Shown: positions 17,029-26,425, counted from the first letter of the stretch. The stretch is DNA of 37,878 nt from Anaplasma capra (GCF_025628805.1 NZ_JAOTBG010000009.1:1-37878), one strand, 5' to 3'. The notes: generated by a model not told the origin, from the sequence alone. Translations and numbers: made by a program.

Positions 17029-17634
17029 AACCCACTCCAAAACACAATTGCACAGCCAAACGCGCACGCACCAACCATAAGACGCACAAAGGCGACTAGG
17101 CACCAAACACAACCCTCATGCTCGAGGAATCGCCAGGGCTATAGACAACCCACAATAGCAGAAGTGGCAACCCCTGTCAGCACGAAAATTCGCTGCAGCC
17201 GATTTGCTAACCCAAACCGAATAGCAAGACACAGCTACGCCGGGATCATACACTCTGCATGGCACCACGGCAAGTTTCTCGCCAAAACACAAAACTCTGG
17301 GAGAGGCCAATCTGGCACATTTGTAGACTTGGCTAATGTTCGTGTTGGTACCACTTTTGGATTGTTTGGCATCGGATCGGGGGTACATTACGCGCATAGT
17401 TGTTTGCGGCGAGCAATGTAGATCAACAGTGCTTTGCCATGGACCCACACTTGCAGCCTTGTGCACAAGTCTACATCCCAAGCTCCAGTACGTTATTCGC
17501 CAAATTCCGGGCCAAAGCCTAAATTTACAGTGCCTAACACTATCAGGATAATGGCCAGCAATCACCTCTTGACATGCTGCGCAATGGTATTAGAATCCGC
17601 GCTTGGTGTCTGTATAGCTTATGGGGCCTGTTGT
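17029..17634. other. About 600-bp divergent spacer with no convincing gene
   Basis: The longest gene-free stretch in the window. A 149-codon minus-strand frame (17116-17565) is open, but its product is rich in Cys, Trp and His with no recognisable domain, and no ribosome-binding site supports it. Nothing resembles a tRNA. A perfect palindrome CTTGTGCACAAG sits at 17458-17469, and the pepA promoter lies at 17569-17596. The spacer may hold regulatory elements, an unrecognised small RNA, or remnants of a decayed gene. Confidence 0.6.
17569..17596 (+). promoter_or_regulatory. Putative pepA-purN promoter
   Basis: Perfect TTGACA (17569-17574), 16 nt, TAGAAT (17591-17596). The predicted start near 17603 lies downstream of two in-frame upstream ATG codons, which supports ATG 17635 as the pepA start. 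Confidence 0.72.
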
Positions 17635-19128
17635 ATGGTTAGCATTTCATTTGTCAGTCTCGCCTCCGGTGTTTCTACCTTACTCAAAACTGCAGTGCTT
17701 GTTGTGGGAGTCTTCGAGGGTGGCAATACACTTGAGGACGGAGGGCTGCTCCACCCTGAGGAGAAAAAGGCGGTATTCAGGATTAGAGACACAGCAATGT
17801 TCTCCGGAGAGTTTGCAAGCACCATGCCGGTGGTACTCGCCCAAGATGGCAGGGTGGTGCTTGTTGTGGGGCTAGGCAAGGAGTCTGACACTATAACAGA
17901 AAGCAAGGCCATGGAGCTAGGTGGGGCAATATACTCCGGCCTTGAGAAAATCAAGGCAAAAAGCGCTGCAATTGTGGTTCCTGGCGGCTCAGAGCTCAGA
18001 GTGGCGTATGGGGCACTCTTGCGAAGTTTCAATTTCAACCAGTATTTTCGTGATAAGAAATCTGATCATGACTCAGCAGTCAAGGAGATTAGCATGTTAG
18101 TCTCTGGGGATCCGGATGCTGCAAAAAAATCTTTTGGCACTCTGAAGGCTGAGGGAGAGTCAGTGTTCTTTGTTCGCGCTTTGACATCAGAACCTGCGAA
18201 CGTTCTGTACCCGGAGGAGTATGCCAAAAGGATCAAGGAGGAGCTCACTCCTCTAGGAGTTGAGGTAGAGATACTTGACGAGCAGCAAATGGAGCAAGAA
18301 GGAATGATGGCCCTTCTAGGGGTTGGGCTAGGAAGCACCAAAGAGTCAAGACTAGTAGTTATGAAGTACTCCGGGGCACCCGGAGGAGGAGCTCCTGTAG
18401 CGTTTGTTGGGAAGGGAGTAACCTTCGACACAGGGGGAGTTTCGCTGAAGCCTGCCAAGGGCATGTGGGATATGAAGTATGACATGGGAGGCTCTGCAGT
18501 TGTGGTAGGGCTGATCAGAACCCTAGCAGCAAGAAAGGCAAAGGTTAATGCGGTTGGCGTGGTAGGATTGGTCGAGAACGCCGTTGGGGGAGGCGCGCAG
18601 CGCCCAGGTGACATCGTGACTTCCATGTCCGGACAGACTATAGAGGTTTTAAACACAGACGCAGAGGGTAGGCTTGTTCTGGCAGATGCGCTGTGGTATA
18701 CACAGAAAGTATTTTCTCCGAAGTTTATCGTGGATTTAGCAACCTTAACCGGCGCAATATCCGTTGCGCTTGGAAACAATCAGTACGCGGGTCTCTTTTC
18801 CAACGATGATTCGCTGGCAGATCAGCTCACAAAAGCTGGGGAGGAAGTAAATGAGAAGCTGTGGCGTATGCCCATGGGTGAGGCGTATGATAAAATGATA
18901 GACTCTTCAGTGGCTGACATGCAAAACATTTCCACAAAGGGGCATGGAGCTGACAGTATAACTGCTGCTCAGTTTTTGCTGCGCTTTGTCAATGGGGTGT
19001 CTTGGGCCCACTTGGATATCGCAGGTGTTGCCTGGGACAACGATGGGTCTGCTGTGGCTGCTAAGGGCGCGACCGGGTTCGGCGTTATGCTGCTCAACAG
19101 GTTTGTGTCCAAGTACTACGAGAGGTAA
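17635..19128 (+). CDS. pepA: Cytosol (leucyl) aminopeptidase, M17 family
   Basis: PepA is a hexameric two-metal aminopeptidase removing N-terminal residues, preferably leucine, in the cytosol; some homologues also bind DNA. From ATG 17635 (MVSISFVSLASG) the product is 497 residues, the usual length. The metal-binding segments are visible: VGKGVTFDTGGVSLKP, MKYDMGGSA and the family signature NTDAEGRL at about 340-347. The N-terminal macro-like domain is less conserved, as usual. The open frame extends 67 codons upstream, but a strong promoter inside that extension argues against it. It is followed after 15 bp by purN, so the two are probably cotranscribed. Recycling of amino acids from host peptides is the likely role. 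Confidence 0.95.
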   Translation: MVSISFVSLASGVSTLLKTAVLVVGVFEGGNTLEDGGLLHPEEKKAVFRIRDTAMFSGEFASTMPVVLAQDGRVVLVVGLGKESDTITESKAMELGGAIYSGLEKIKAKSAAIVVPGGSELRVAYGALLRSFNFNQYFRDKKSDHDSAVKEISMLVSGDPDAAKKSFGTLKAEGESVFFVRALTSEPANVLYPEEYAKRIKEELTPLGVEVEILDEQQMEQEGMMALLGVGLGSTKESRLVVMKYSGAPGGGAPVAFVGKGVTFDTGGVSLKPAKGMWDMKYDMGGSAVVVGLIRTLAARKAKVNAVGVVGLVENAVGGGAQRPGDIVTSMSGQTIEVLNTDAEGRLVLADALWYTQKVFSPKFIVDLATLTGAISVALGNNQYAGLFSNDDSLADQLTKAGEEVNEKLWRMPMGEAYDKMIDSSVADMQNISTKGHGADSITAAQFLLRFVNGVSWAHLDIAGVAWDNDGSAVAAKGATGFGVMLLNRFVSKYYER

Positions 19129-19143
19129 ACATAGTGGAGCGAT

Positions 19144-19794
19144 ATGACAGCTGAGAATCGTCTGAAGCTCGGTGTATTGATTTCCGGCAGGGGATCGAAC
19201 ATGGAGGCCATAGCTAAGGCCTGTTCTGACGGCGAGTTTCCTGCTGTCGTCTCGTGTGTTATATCGAATAACCCTGAAGCCGAAGGGTTGTCTCTGGCCC
19301 GCAGTCGCGGGCTAAACACTTTCGTCGTTGAGAGAAGGCCTCTGGATACTGAGCGAATCAACCGGATATTACTCGACCACGAAGTTGACCTAGTATGCTT
19401 GGCAGGTTTTATGAGCATATTGAGAGAAGACTTCGTCAAAGCGTGGCATCACAAAATAATAAATATACACCCATCTTTGCTGCCGTCTTTCAAGGGTATG
19501 CGGGCACAGGAGCAAGCGCTCAAGGCTGGAGTAAAGATAGCCGGGTGCACAGTTCATTACGTTTATCCGGAACTAGATGCAGGACCTATAATAATTCAGG
19601 CCGCCGTCCCAGTTATGAGCGGCGACAGCGTTGAAAGCCTGGCAGACAGGATATTGACTGCGGAGCACGCGTGCTACCCCGAAGCAGTGCGGCTTATATC
19701 CCTGGCCAAGGTGAAATTGGGCAACGATGGCATAGTGGAAGCCAGTGACAGCAGCAAGCTGTTTCTTTTCCCGTATGCCGCCAGTCCTGCATAA
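19144..19794 (+). CDS. purN: Phosphoribosylglycinamide formyltransferase
   Basis: PurN transfers a formyl group from 10-formyl-tetrahydrofolate to GAR, the third step of purine synthesis. The 216-residue protein starts at ATG 19144 after GTGGAG. It has the N-terminal GVLISGRGSNM loop, the catalytic segment INIHPSLLPSFKG with Asn107 and His109, and HYVYPELDAGPII with Asp145, matching Asn106, His108 and Asp144 of E. coli. It sits directly behind pepA, not with other pur genes, and ends convergently with purQ. A C-terminal extension of about 15 residues is unremarkable. Confidence 0.96.
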   Translation: MTAENRLKLGVLISGRGSNMEAIAKACSDGEFPAVVSCVISNNPEAEGLSLARSRGLNTFVVERRPLDTERINRILLDHEVDLVCLAGFMSILREDFVKAWHHKIINIHPSLLPSFKGMRAQEQALKAGVKIAGCTVHYVYPELDAGPIIIQAAVPVMSGDSVESLADRILTAEHACYPEAVRLISLAKVKLGNDGIVEASDSSKLFLFPYAASPA

Positions 19795-19844
19795 CTCACC
19801 CGCGGATCGCCATTCCGAAGGCAAAAAGCATTTCGTGTGGCCGG

Positions 19845-20627
19845 CTAGGCGAAATATCTAACTGCGTTGCAAAAAATTTCAAAGCCATCAGCATATGTGG
19901 GTATGGGCGCTCCCACGCGTAGCTTAGCGTCTTTAATGTCCGTCCAGTCATATCGTTGGGTAAAAAACACAGCCCTTTCTGGATGAGGCATCATGAGCAA
20001 AGCCCTGCCACTGTTGCCGGACAGCGCCGCAATGTCGTACACCGACCCATTGGGGTTATGTGGAAACTGGCCATCCGCAAACTCTCCATCTGGCCTTGTG
20101 TACCGCATCGCAACATTTCCGCGCTCCACAAGCCCGGGCAACACACCATCAACGGCATAAAACTTGCCCTCACCGTGCGCCACAGGTATGTACATCTCAT
20201 CTATTCCTTCGAGCCACACCGAATGTCCACAGGATTTAACCTTCACCCACCTACACTGATACCTACCTACATCGTTACGCACCAGGGCAACGTCGGGAAA
20301 AAACACCCTAAGTAAAATCTGGCAACCATTGCATATACCCAACAGCAATTTGTCATGTTCCACAAACGCCTGCATTTCGTCCTCAAGTCCATGTAGCATG
20401 CGTAGCGCAAACGCGTTGCCCGCCCCTGTATCATCACCGTAAGAAAACCCACCCGGTATTACCATAGTGTTGAATTCTCTGAGACGCTTAGGAGCCAGCA
20501 ACAACTCATTGATGTGCATTATTTGCCCGGAAACTTTGGCGTTTAAATGCCTACCAGCCTCCATAAACGCAAAGAGGGTTTCCTCCTCGCAATTCAACCC
20601 ATATCCAGACAGAACCACCAAATTCAT
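19845..20627 (-). CDS. purQ: Phosphoribosylformylglycinamidine synthase, glutaminase subunit
   Basis: PurQ is the class I glutamine amidotransferase that supplies ammonia to PurL for conversion of FGAR to FGAM. From ATG 20627 (MNLVVLSGYGLNCEEE) the protein has 260 residues. GICNGCQ holds the nucleophile Cys99, and MMPHPERA holds His215 and Glu217, completing the catalytic triad. PGGFSYGDD near 59-66 forms the oxyanion region. The frame extends to a GTG at 20678, adding 17 residues of unlikely sequence; no good ribosome-binding site marks either start. It is separated from its partner gene purL by about 6.5 kb. The separate glutaminase agrees with a PurL lacking this domain. Confidence 0.95.
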   Translation of the reverse strand: MNLVVLSGYGLNCEEETLFAFMEAGRHLNAKVSGQIMHINELLLAPKRLREFNTMVIPGGFSYGDDTGAGNAFALRMLHGLEDEMQAFVEHDKLLLGICNGCQILLRVFFPDVALVRNDVGRYQCRWVKVKSCGHSVWLEGIDEMYIPVAHGEGKFYAVDGVLPGLVERGNVAMRYTRPDGEFADGQFPHNPNGSVYDIAALSGNSGRALLMMPHPERAVFFTQRYDWTDIKDAKLRVGAPIPTYADGFEIFCNAVRYFA

Positions 20628-20671
20628 GTTACGCTTGTATAACGACTTAGACACCGGAAGTGTAGCACTAT

Positions 20672-20700
20672 TTGACACGTCTGATATTACTTTTTACCAT
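20672..20700 (+). promoter_or_regulatory. Putative mnmG promoter
   Basis: TTGACA (20672-20677), 17 nt, TACCAT (20695-20700). The predicted start near 20708 lies 23 nt before GTG 20731. It overlaps the possible upstream extension of purQ. Confidence 0.5.
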
Positions 20701-20730
20701 CTACTGATTTGATCCATCTGGTTAACAATC

Positions 20731-22659
20731 GTGCTGGACTACGACGTCGTGGTAGTCGGAGGGGGGCATGCTGGATGTGAGGCCGCGGCTGCCGCGGCGC
20801 GCATTGGAGCAAAGACTTTACTCATTACTCACAAAATCAGTTCCATAGGCGAAATGTCTTGTAACCCAGCGATAGGGGGCATCGCCAAAGGCGTTGTGGT
20901 ACGAGAAGTGGATGCACTTGATGGGCTCATGGGACAGGTGATTGACAGAGCCAGCATACATTCTGCCGTGTTAAACCGAAGCAAGGGTCCAGCAGTTTGG
21001 GGCCCCAGAGCGCAGGCTGATCGCGATGCATATAAGAGTGCCATGCAGGAGGTCATTTTGAGCCACAAAAACCTCGTCGTTTTAGAAGCGTCAGTTGTCA
21101 ACTTCGCAACTGATAACGGGTCGCAACGCCCGCACATCACATCGGTTGAGCTCTCCTGTGGAAAGGTTCTAAGCACGAGAAGGTTGGTCCTGGCCACGGG
21201 TACTTTTTTAGGTGGAATGATATATGTGGGCCAAGAGAAGGGCCTCCCGGCGGGCAGAATGGGAGACAAGCCATCCACGAGACTGGCTAAAGCTCTAGAC
21301 ACGCATGGCTTTCGGCTTAGCAGATTGAAAACGGGCACCCCACCCAGAATTAACAAGAACAGCATAGATTGGTCATCAACAAAGGAACAAAAGGGTGATC
21401 AAGTCCCCACTCCGTTTTCTTTCCTGTCTGAGAACGTCAGCCTGCCACAGGTTTCGTGTTACATTACCCACACCAATGAAAAAACGCATGAGATCATAAG
21501 AAACAACAGGCATCTTGCCGCATCTTGCACATCGCTTGTCTGTGTTGCGGCACCAAGATATTGTCCCTCTATAGAAGAGAAGGTCAGAAGGTTTCCAGAG
21601 CATAAAAGTCACCAGGTCTTTTTAGAACCAGAGGGGCTGGATTCTAACTCCGTCTACCCGAACGGCATCTCGACCTCCTGTCCGGTAGATGTTCAATTAG
21701 AAATGCTTCGCAGTATACAAGGGCTTGAAAACGCTGAGATGCTTCAGCACGGATACACAGTAGAATACAACTTTGTTGACCCACGAGAATTGCACCAAAC
21801 GCTGGAGACTAAGAAAGTCAAGGGGCTGTACTTCGCTGGACAAATCAACGGTACAACAGGGTATGAAGAAGCTGCCGGCCAGGGTATTGTAGCCGGGGCT
21901 AATGCGGCCCTATCTCTATCTGAAAATTATACCCCATTTGTGTTGAATAGGGGTGCGGCGTACATAGGAGTGATGATTGACGATTTGGTCACGCTGGGCA
22001 CCAGTGAACCCTACAGATTGTTCACCTCAAGGGCGGAATACAGATTGAGGTTGCGCTCCGATAACGCAGACATGCGACTCACAGAAATGGGGCATGCCGC
22101 GGGTTTAGTCTCAACCCGTCGATTCACAGCACTATGTAACAAAAAAAGAGGAATGGACGAGCTTGTGGGCGAGCTTAATCGCATCAGCGTAACTCCAAAT
22201 GAGCTATCTAAATGTGGCATATCCATATCCCAAAATGGCGAAAAGAAAACCGCCCTTGAGTTACTAAGTTACCCCAACATGGGTATTGACGTATTAACGC
22301 AGCTGTGGCCACACTTGAATTCTTTCAGCAGCGCAGTTCTAGATGCAGTTGGCATCGAAGGGAAATACGCACCGTACCTAAAGCGTCAGGAAGCGGACGT
22401 AAGATCGTTTCTGGAGGAGGAAAACTCATCCATTCCCCGAGACATGGAATACTCCGAAATCCATGGCCTGTCCAAAGAGGTGCAGGAGAAGTTGCAGGCT
22501 GCACAACCGTTCTCTATAGGCGCTGCTAGAAGAATCCCCGGCATAACTCCAGCAGCAATTACCAACATTATAATACACATGCGCTGCCGCGGCAGCGCAA
22601 CTGCACAAAGAAGCCAGACAGAAACCTGTGGAAGCCGGGCAAGTCACCAAGCTGAGTAG
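20731..22659 (+). CDS. mnmG: tRNA uridine-5-carboxymethylaminomethyl modification enzyme MnmG (GidA)
   Basis: MnmG works with the GTPase MnmE to modify the wobble uridine of certain tRNAs, using FAD and methylene-tetrahydrofolate. The 642-residue protein starts at GTG 20731, giving [19 protein letters not shown] with the dinucleotide-binding GGGHAG. Other family blocks are [25 protein letters not shown], the [12 protein letters not shown] segment, the Cys-containing [11 protein letters not shown] region and [17 protein letters not shown]. The helical C-terminal MnmE-binding domain ends with [15 protein letters not shown]; the last ~25 residues are a variable tail. It is a single gene divergent from purQ and followed by a hairpin. 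Confidence 0.96.
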   Translation: MLDYDVVVVGGGHAGCEAAAAAARIGAKTLLITHKISSIGEMSCNPAIGGIAKGVVVREVDALDGLMGQVIDRASIHSAVLNRSKGPAVWGPRAQADRDAYKSAMQEVILSHKNLVVLEASVVNFATDNGSQRPHITSVELSCGKVLSTRRLVLATGTFLGGMIYVGQEKGLPAGRMGDKPSTRLAKALDTHGFRLSRLKTGTPPRINKNSIDWSSTKEQKGDQVPTPFSFLSENVSLPQVSCYITHTNEKTHEIIRNNRHLAASCTSLVCVAAPRYCPSIEEKVRRFPEHKSHQVFLEPEGLDSNSVYPNGISTSCPVDVQLEMLRSIQGLENAEMLQHGYTVEYNFVDPRELHQTLETKKVKGLYFAGQINGTTGYEEAAGQGIVAGANAALSLSENYTPFVLNRGAAYIGVMIDDLVTLGTSEPYRLFTSRAEYRLRLRSDNADMRLTEMGHAAGLVSTRRFTALCNKKRGMDELVGELNRISVTPNELSKCGISISQNGEKKTALELLSYPNMGIDVLTQLWPHLNSFSSAVLDAVGIEGKYAPYLKRQEADVRSFLEEENSSIPRDMEYSEIHGLSKEVQEKLQAAQPFSIGAARRIPGITPAAITNIIIHMRCRGSATAQRSQTETCGSRASHQAE

Positions 22660-22684
22660 TCCGAAGCAATGGTTTTGGTGTTAC

Positions 22685-22717
22685 GCGGCGAGCAGGTTTG
22701 CAGAAGCCGCCGCTTTT
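22685..22717 (+). terminator. Putative terminator after mnmG
   Basis: GCGGC (22685-22689) pairs with GCCGC (22706-22710) around an inner GCA/TGC stem, followed by CGCTTTTGG. The T-tract is short, but the position between convergent mnmG and glpX is right. Confidence 0.4.
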
Positions 22718-22744
22718 GGTTTGGACCCAACACCGAGTTGGATG

Positions 22745-23671
22745 CTATGCGCTCGGTACACCGCTATAAAAAGTTCTACTGACCCGCGTCACAACACCTT
22801 TAGGGGACAGGATTATCGAATCAGCCCTCACGCAGCCACCCTCACTATACGAAATCCCCCTCATAGTCAAACTGTCTGTGACCCCAGTAGCCACAAAAAA
22901 CGCATCCCCTTTTACCATGTCACCGATCGCGTATAATCTATTCTCATCCTCTATACCAAAGCTTCTAGCCTGTTCCCGCAGCGAATCCGTGTTAAGAATC
23001 AGTCTGCCCTCAATTTGCCCACCTACAGACGCAAGCAAAACTGCGGACAGCACGCCCTCAGGCGCTCCTCCTATGCCAATGTATATGTCATTCTCTCCGC
23101 TAATCAAAGACATAACAGCAGATATATCGCCATCGTCTATCAACCTAATGCGGATACCTAATTTCCTCAGATCTTCTATTATGGAGATGTGCCTGTCCCT
23201 TTTCAGCACCACGGCAGTCAAGGCAGGAATTTCGCGCTCCTTGGCACGCGACAAGTTATGTAGGTTTGTTTTTAGATCATTATCCAAAGACACCACTCCC
23301 TCTGGTAACCCGGGCCCAACGGCTATTTTGTCCATGTAAACATCTGGCGCTCTTAACAAACAACCAGGCCGCGCAACCGCAATTACGGACATGGCCCCAT
23401 CTCTGTATAGGGAGCATGTGGTGGTGCCCTCAAGCGGATCAACCGCTATGTCAAACGCCGGACCTCCCAAACCAACCTTCTCCCCAGCATACAGCATGGG
23501 TGCATTATCTCTTTCCCCTTCCCCAATAACTATTGTCCCTTCTATACGCATTTTATTAAGTGTGGAACGCATAGAATCCACTGCTACTTTGTCAGCGCCT
23601 TTTTCGTCTCCCCTGCCCGCAAACTTGTGCGCTTCAATCGCGGCGCGTTCCGTCACATCCAGGAACTCCAT
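22745..23671 (-). CDS. glpX: Fructose-1,6-bisphosphatase, class II (GlpX)
   Basis: GlpX hydrolyses fructose-1,6-bisphosphate in gluconeogenesis. From ATG 23671 (MEFLDVTERAAIEAH), with GGGGAG about 11 bases upstream, the product has 308 residues. The lithium-sensitive phosphatase motifs are clear: IGEGERDNAPMLYAGE (49-64) and FDIAVDPLEGTT (73-84), then LIDDGDISA and GIGGAPEGVLSA. Length fits the family. Intracellular Anaplasmataceae do not use glucose well, so this enzyme probably supplies sugar phosphates from triose phosphates for nucleotide and amino-sugar synthesis; that is inference. It is a single gene, divergent from the LytM lipoprotein gene. Confidence 0.95.
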   Translation of the reverse strand: MEFLDVTERAAIEAHKFAGRGDEKGADKVAVDSMRSTLNKMRIEGTIVIGEGERDNAPMLYAGEKVGLGGPAFDIAVDPLEGTTTCSLYRDGAMSVIAVARPGCLLRAPDVYMDKIAVGPGLPEGVVSLDNDLKTNLHNLSRAKEREIPALTAVVLKRDRHISIIEDLRKLGIRIRLIDDGDISAVMSLISGENDIYIGIGGAPEGVLSAVLLASVGGQIEGRLILNTDSLREQARSFGIEDENRLYAIGDMVKGDAFFVATGVTDSLTMRGISYSEGGCVRADSIILSPKGVVTRVSRTFYSGVPSA

Positions 23672-23718
23672 ACACAAACCACTCCCCAGCACTTACACCT
23701 CACCCTTACAAATAATCA

Positions 23719-23747
23719 TTAACAAGTATCCAAGAGTCCATTATGAT
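23719..23747 (+). promoter_or_regulatory. Putative promoter of the LytM-fold lipoprotein gene
   Basis: TTAACA (23719-23724), 17 nt, TATGAT (23742-23747). The predicted start near 23755 lies about 25 nt before GTG 23780. Confidence 0.6.
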
Positions 23748-23779
23748 ACAGCGAATGGTGAGGTGATCAACTTACAAAT

Positions 23780-24466
23780 GTGCGGGCGGTAGCGTTGACA
23801 GTGGCCGGTCTTGTTTTGTGCGGCTGTCTGACCCAAGACCCAGCTCCTGTATCTCTGAGGGGCGAGGAGTTTTATGGGAATCGAGAACGAGACGAAAGTG
23901 CGGACTATCATCTAGCGCGGGATTATAGCGAGCGTGGTGCGACAGCTACAGCATCATCCAAGCGCAAGTTGCTGGTCAGAGATATACCCACGCATAGTGA
24001 GCCCCCCGCAAGCACAAAGCCCAAGCAAGCAACCAAGTCTGCAGCTGGAAAAAAGTGCGGGTTTGACATGCCTATAAGCGGTGGCAAAGCCGTTCCTGCA
24101 TCTAATACCAGTGGCGGAGGGGGCCCATATTGTAATGACGGGGTTGCTATATTTGCGGATGGCGTCGCACAGGTTAAGGCAGCGGGCAGCGGGAAGGTTA
24201 TGTACGTGGGGAAAGGACTCCGGTGGTATGGAAGCCTGGTTATACTTGAACACGATAAGTACACGATATCTCTCTATTCCTACCTACACGAAGTACACGT
24301 TAAAGTTGGTGATAAAGTAAAGAAGGGCCAGGCCATTGCCACAATTGCAAAGTCCAGCCCCAGTGCGGACAGCGGATATTTCTTTTGCTTCTCGATCAGG
24401 CATAATGGCAAGTCTGTAAATCCCATACAGTACATAAAGAGGTGTAAGAACGGTGCTAAGTCGTAA
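23780..24466 (+). CDS. Lipoprotein with degenerate LytM (M23 peptidase-like) domain, NlpD-like
   Basis: The 228-residue product of GTG 23780 begins with a lipoprotein signal (VALTVAGLVLCGC; lipobox LCGC, Cys16). A low-complexity linker rich in Ser, Lys and Pro (about 60-95) follows, then a LytM domain (about 105-222): NDGVAIFADGVAQVKAAGSGKVMYVGKGL, LVILEHD, YLHEVHVKVGDKVKKGQAI. In active M23 peptidases the first block has HxxxD and the end has HxH; here the first histidine is Gly (NDGVAIF) and the final motif is CFSIRHNG, so zinc binding is probably lost. E. coli NlpD and EnvC are likewise inactive and switch on cell-wall amidases at division. A similar activator role is the likely reading. 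No LysM repeat is visible. Confidence 0.85.
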   Translation: MRAVALTVAGLVLCGCLTQDPAPVSLRGEEFYGNRERDESADYHLARDYSERGATATASSKRKLLVRDIPTHSEPPASTKPKQATKSAAGKKCGFDMPISGGKAVPASNTSGGGGPYCNDGVAIFADGVAQVKAAGSGKVMYVGKGLRWYGSLVILEHDKYTISLYSYLHEVHVKVGDKVKKGQAIATIAKSSPSADSGYFFCFSIRHNGKSVNPIQYIKRCKNGAKS

Positions 24467-24631
24467 CTCAAGCTTCCGGCACGTAACCTGGACCACAGAT
24501 TCCCGAGAGTAGGCACTCAAGTATCCCATTAGACGAGCGTCTGGTGCCCCAAACATCTTTTAGATAAGTAAGAAAAAATAAATATCTCTGATGTAGAGTC
24601 CGGAGATCGTTGCAAGGATCGCGAGTGGCAG

Positions 24632-25087
24632 ATGCCGGAGTACACATCGGAAAGGAGGGCCATAAACATATTGTGCTCGTATTGGGACCAGTTACGCGAT
24701 GGCAGAGATTTCCCTACAAAGGAAGAAATAGACCCAGCAGATATCATGGAAATTTGGCCGTATTGCTTTATGTTGCAGGTCAAGACCGAGGATGATAGCA
24801 GAAAGTACGCATGTATCTACGCTGGAGAAGAGTCTGTCAAGTTGTACAAATCTGATCTCAGATATTACTCAGAGTCAGAAAATGTAGTCGTGTTCTTTCC
24901 GCAAATAGTAGAAGGGCTCTTTGATTATCTGGAATCAGTCGTAGAAGATCAGCAACCCATAATTGAAGAATCTGAGAAAACAACTGCCAACGGCAGTGAC
25001 ATAAAAATCAGACAGTGTCTTCTACCTCTAGGGCGTAACAACGTAGTTGACCACATAATCGGAGTCGTGGGAGGCAAGATATACTAA
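24632..25087 (+). CDS. PAS_5-type single-domain protein (MopJ-like)
   Basis: The 151-residue protein starts at ATG 24632 after GAGTGG. Residues 5-60 (AINILCSYWDQLRDGRDFPTKEEIDPADIMEIWPYCF and on) match the alphaproteobacterial PAS_5 family (PF07310), whose members include Caulobacter MopJ, a PAS protein that acts on cell-cycle regulators. The rest continues a PAS-like alternation (FMLQVKTEDDS, YACIYAGEES) and ends with an acidic helix and a short C-terminal extension (NNVVDHIIGVVGG). No output domain is fused, so it probably works by binding a partner. It is a single gene. Family assignment rests on memory of the motif; partner and ligand are unknown. Confidence 0.75.
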   Translation: MPEYTSERRAINILCSYWDQLRDGRDFPTKEEIDPADIMEIWPYCFMLQVKTEDDSRKYACIYAGEESVKLYKSDLRYYSESENVVVFFPQIVEGLFDYLESVVEDQQPIIEESEKTTANGSDIKIRQCLLPLGRNNVVDHIIGVVGGKIY

Positions 25088-25184
25088 AATATCTACAAAC
25101 GGTGCGGGGTGCCATAGAGCTTTACGTGCCAAGACCACGTTGTATAGTCCGGGCTGTAGCTTTGGCTATCGTAACATTGGGTAA

Positions 25185-25213
25185 TTGACATCAGATCACA
25201 GTACTTGTAGAAT
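25185..25213 (+). promoter_or_regulatory. Putative promoter of the ubiK-like-bioB operon
   Basis: Perfect TTGACA (25185-25190), 17 nt, TAGAAT (25208-25213). The predicted start near 25220 lies 23 nt before ATG 25243. Confidence 0.75.
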
Positions 25214-25242
25214 CCCAGAGGTCTCGTCCTTACCGTGGTTTC

Positions 25243-25470
25243 ATGTTCTTTTCACTGCTGCGCGATTGCGTCAGGTTGGGTGTTTCTGTGGCCGGCTTGG
25301 CCTCAGGGGCTCTTTCAGAAGGGAAGGCCGCCGCTAGGCGCAAGGCAGAGTCTTGTATACAGGAGCTGGGCTTTGTAAGCCGGGATGAGTTTGAAGCTAT
25401 GAGCGAGTCTTTCAGGCGGTTTAGCAGCCAGTACAGTCGGGAGTGTTCGAAGCGTGACGGCAAGAAATAA
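25243..25470 (+). CDS. UbiK/BMFP-type small coiled-coil protein
   Basis: The 75-residue protein [22 protein letters not shown]... has a hydrophobic-amphipathic N-terminal helix, a linker, then [16 protein letters not shown] as a second helix. This matches the BMFP/UbiK family (PF04380), accessory factors that help assemble the aerobic ubiquinone-synthesis complex and bind membranes. Position of the conserved REEFE-like motif (here SRDEFEAM, about 46-53) is right. It overlaps the start of bioB by 17 bp and is cotranscribed from the promoter at 25185. Function in ubiquinone synthesis is inferred from the family only. Confidence 0.75.
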   Translation: MFFSLLRDCVRLGVSVAGLASGALSEGKAAARRKAESCIQELGFVSRDEFEAMSESFRRFSSQYSRECSKRDGKK

Positions 25471-26425
25471 TTGGACATTTGAGGAGGCATTAGAGCTTCT
25501 TCGCAGGCCGTTTCATGACCTCATACTCGAGGCTCACATTGTACATAGGCGGAACTTCCAGCACAACAGAGTCCAGGTTGCAGTTCTTATGAACATAAAG
25601 ACGGGAAGTTGCCCGGAAAACTGCTGCTACTGCGCCCAAAGTGCACACTATAGTACTGGTCTTGAGAAAAAGTCTCTTGCCACAGTTGAGGAAGTTAGAG
25701 CAGCAGCAAAAAGAGCAAAGGGAATAGGAGCTGATAGGTTTTGCTTCGCAGCAGCGTGGAGAAACCTACATGACAGAGATCTAGGCACAATTTGTAAGTT
25801 CGTAGAAGCGGTAAAAAGCGAGGGGCTGGAGAGTTGTGCATCGTTGGGCATGCTAAAACTTGAACAGGCTAGGAAGCTCAGGGAATCTGGTCTGGATTTT
25901 TACAATCACAACGTGGATACTTCTAGAGAATTCTATAGTAACGTGGTGACCACTCGTACCTATGAAGAGAGGCTGGAGACAATACGCAACGTTCAGCGCG
26001 CAGGAATAAAAGTCTGCTGCGGAGGAATACTCGGCATGGGTGAGAGCACGGAAGACAGGGCGCGCATGTTGGTAACTCTGGCAAATTTGGAGGAGCATCC
26101 GCTTTCCGTCCCGATAAATAGGCTAGTACCGATAGAGGGCACTCCTATGGGGGGACAGCCAAAAATTAGCAATATTGATTTTATCCGCACTGTTGCGTGC
26201 GCACGAATCATGATGCCCGCATCCTACGTCCGCCTTGCTGCAGGCAGAGGGGAAATGTCCGAAGAAATGCAAGCCCTGTGTATGTTCGCGGGGGCGAATT
26301 CCATATTTTGTGGCGAACAACTCCTGACTACACCAAATGCCCGGCCTGAGGATGATCAGGAGTTGCTGTCCCAGCTAGGAATTGCATCTTCGCTTGCGCA
26401 TGCTCCTGACGCGCAGCTCGCGTGA
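25454..26425 (+). CDS. bioB: Biotin synthase
   Basis: BioB is a radical SAM enzyme that inserts sulfur into dethiobiotin. The 323-residue protein starts at GTG 25454 after GGGAG. The SAM-cluster cysteines are Cys53, Cys57 and Cys60 ([10 protein letters not shown]); the [2Fe-2S] cluster ligands are Cys97, Cys128, Cys188 and Arg260. These eight residues occupy exactly the E. coli positions, so the enzyme looks fully functional. It overlaps the UbiK-like gene and shares its promoter. No other biotin gene is in this window. Biotin provision to the tick or mammalian host cell has been discussed for related bacteria, but nothing here shows that. Confidence 0.97.
   Translation: MTARNNWTFEEALELLRRPFHDLILEAHIVHRRNFQHNRVQVAVLMNIKTGSCPENCCYCAQSAHYSTGLEKKSLATVEEVRAAAKRAKGIGADRFCFAAAWRNLHDRDLGTICKFVEAVKSEGLESCASLGMLKLEQARKLRESGLDFYNHNVDTSREFYSNVVTTRTYEERLETIRNVQRAGIKVCCGGILGMGESTEDRARMLVTLANLEEHPLSVPINRLVPIEGTPMGGQPKISNIDFIRTVACARIMMPASYVRLAAGRGEMSEEMQALCMFAGANSIFCGEQLLTTPNARPEDDQELLSQLGIASSLAHAPDAQLA

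Noticed and set aside
17116-17565. 149-codon minus-strand open frame upstream of the dioxygenase-fold gene
   Set aside because: Composition is Cys/Trp/His-rich, no domain or ribosome-binding site is visible, and it reads like antisense of non-coding DNA. Left as a possible decayed gene within the spacer entry.
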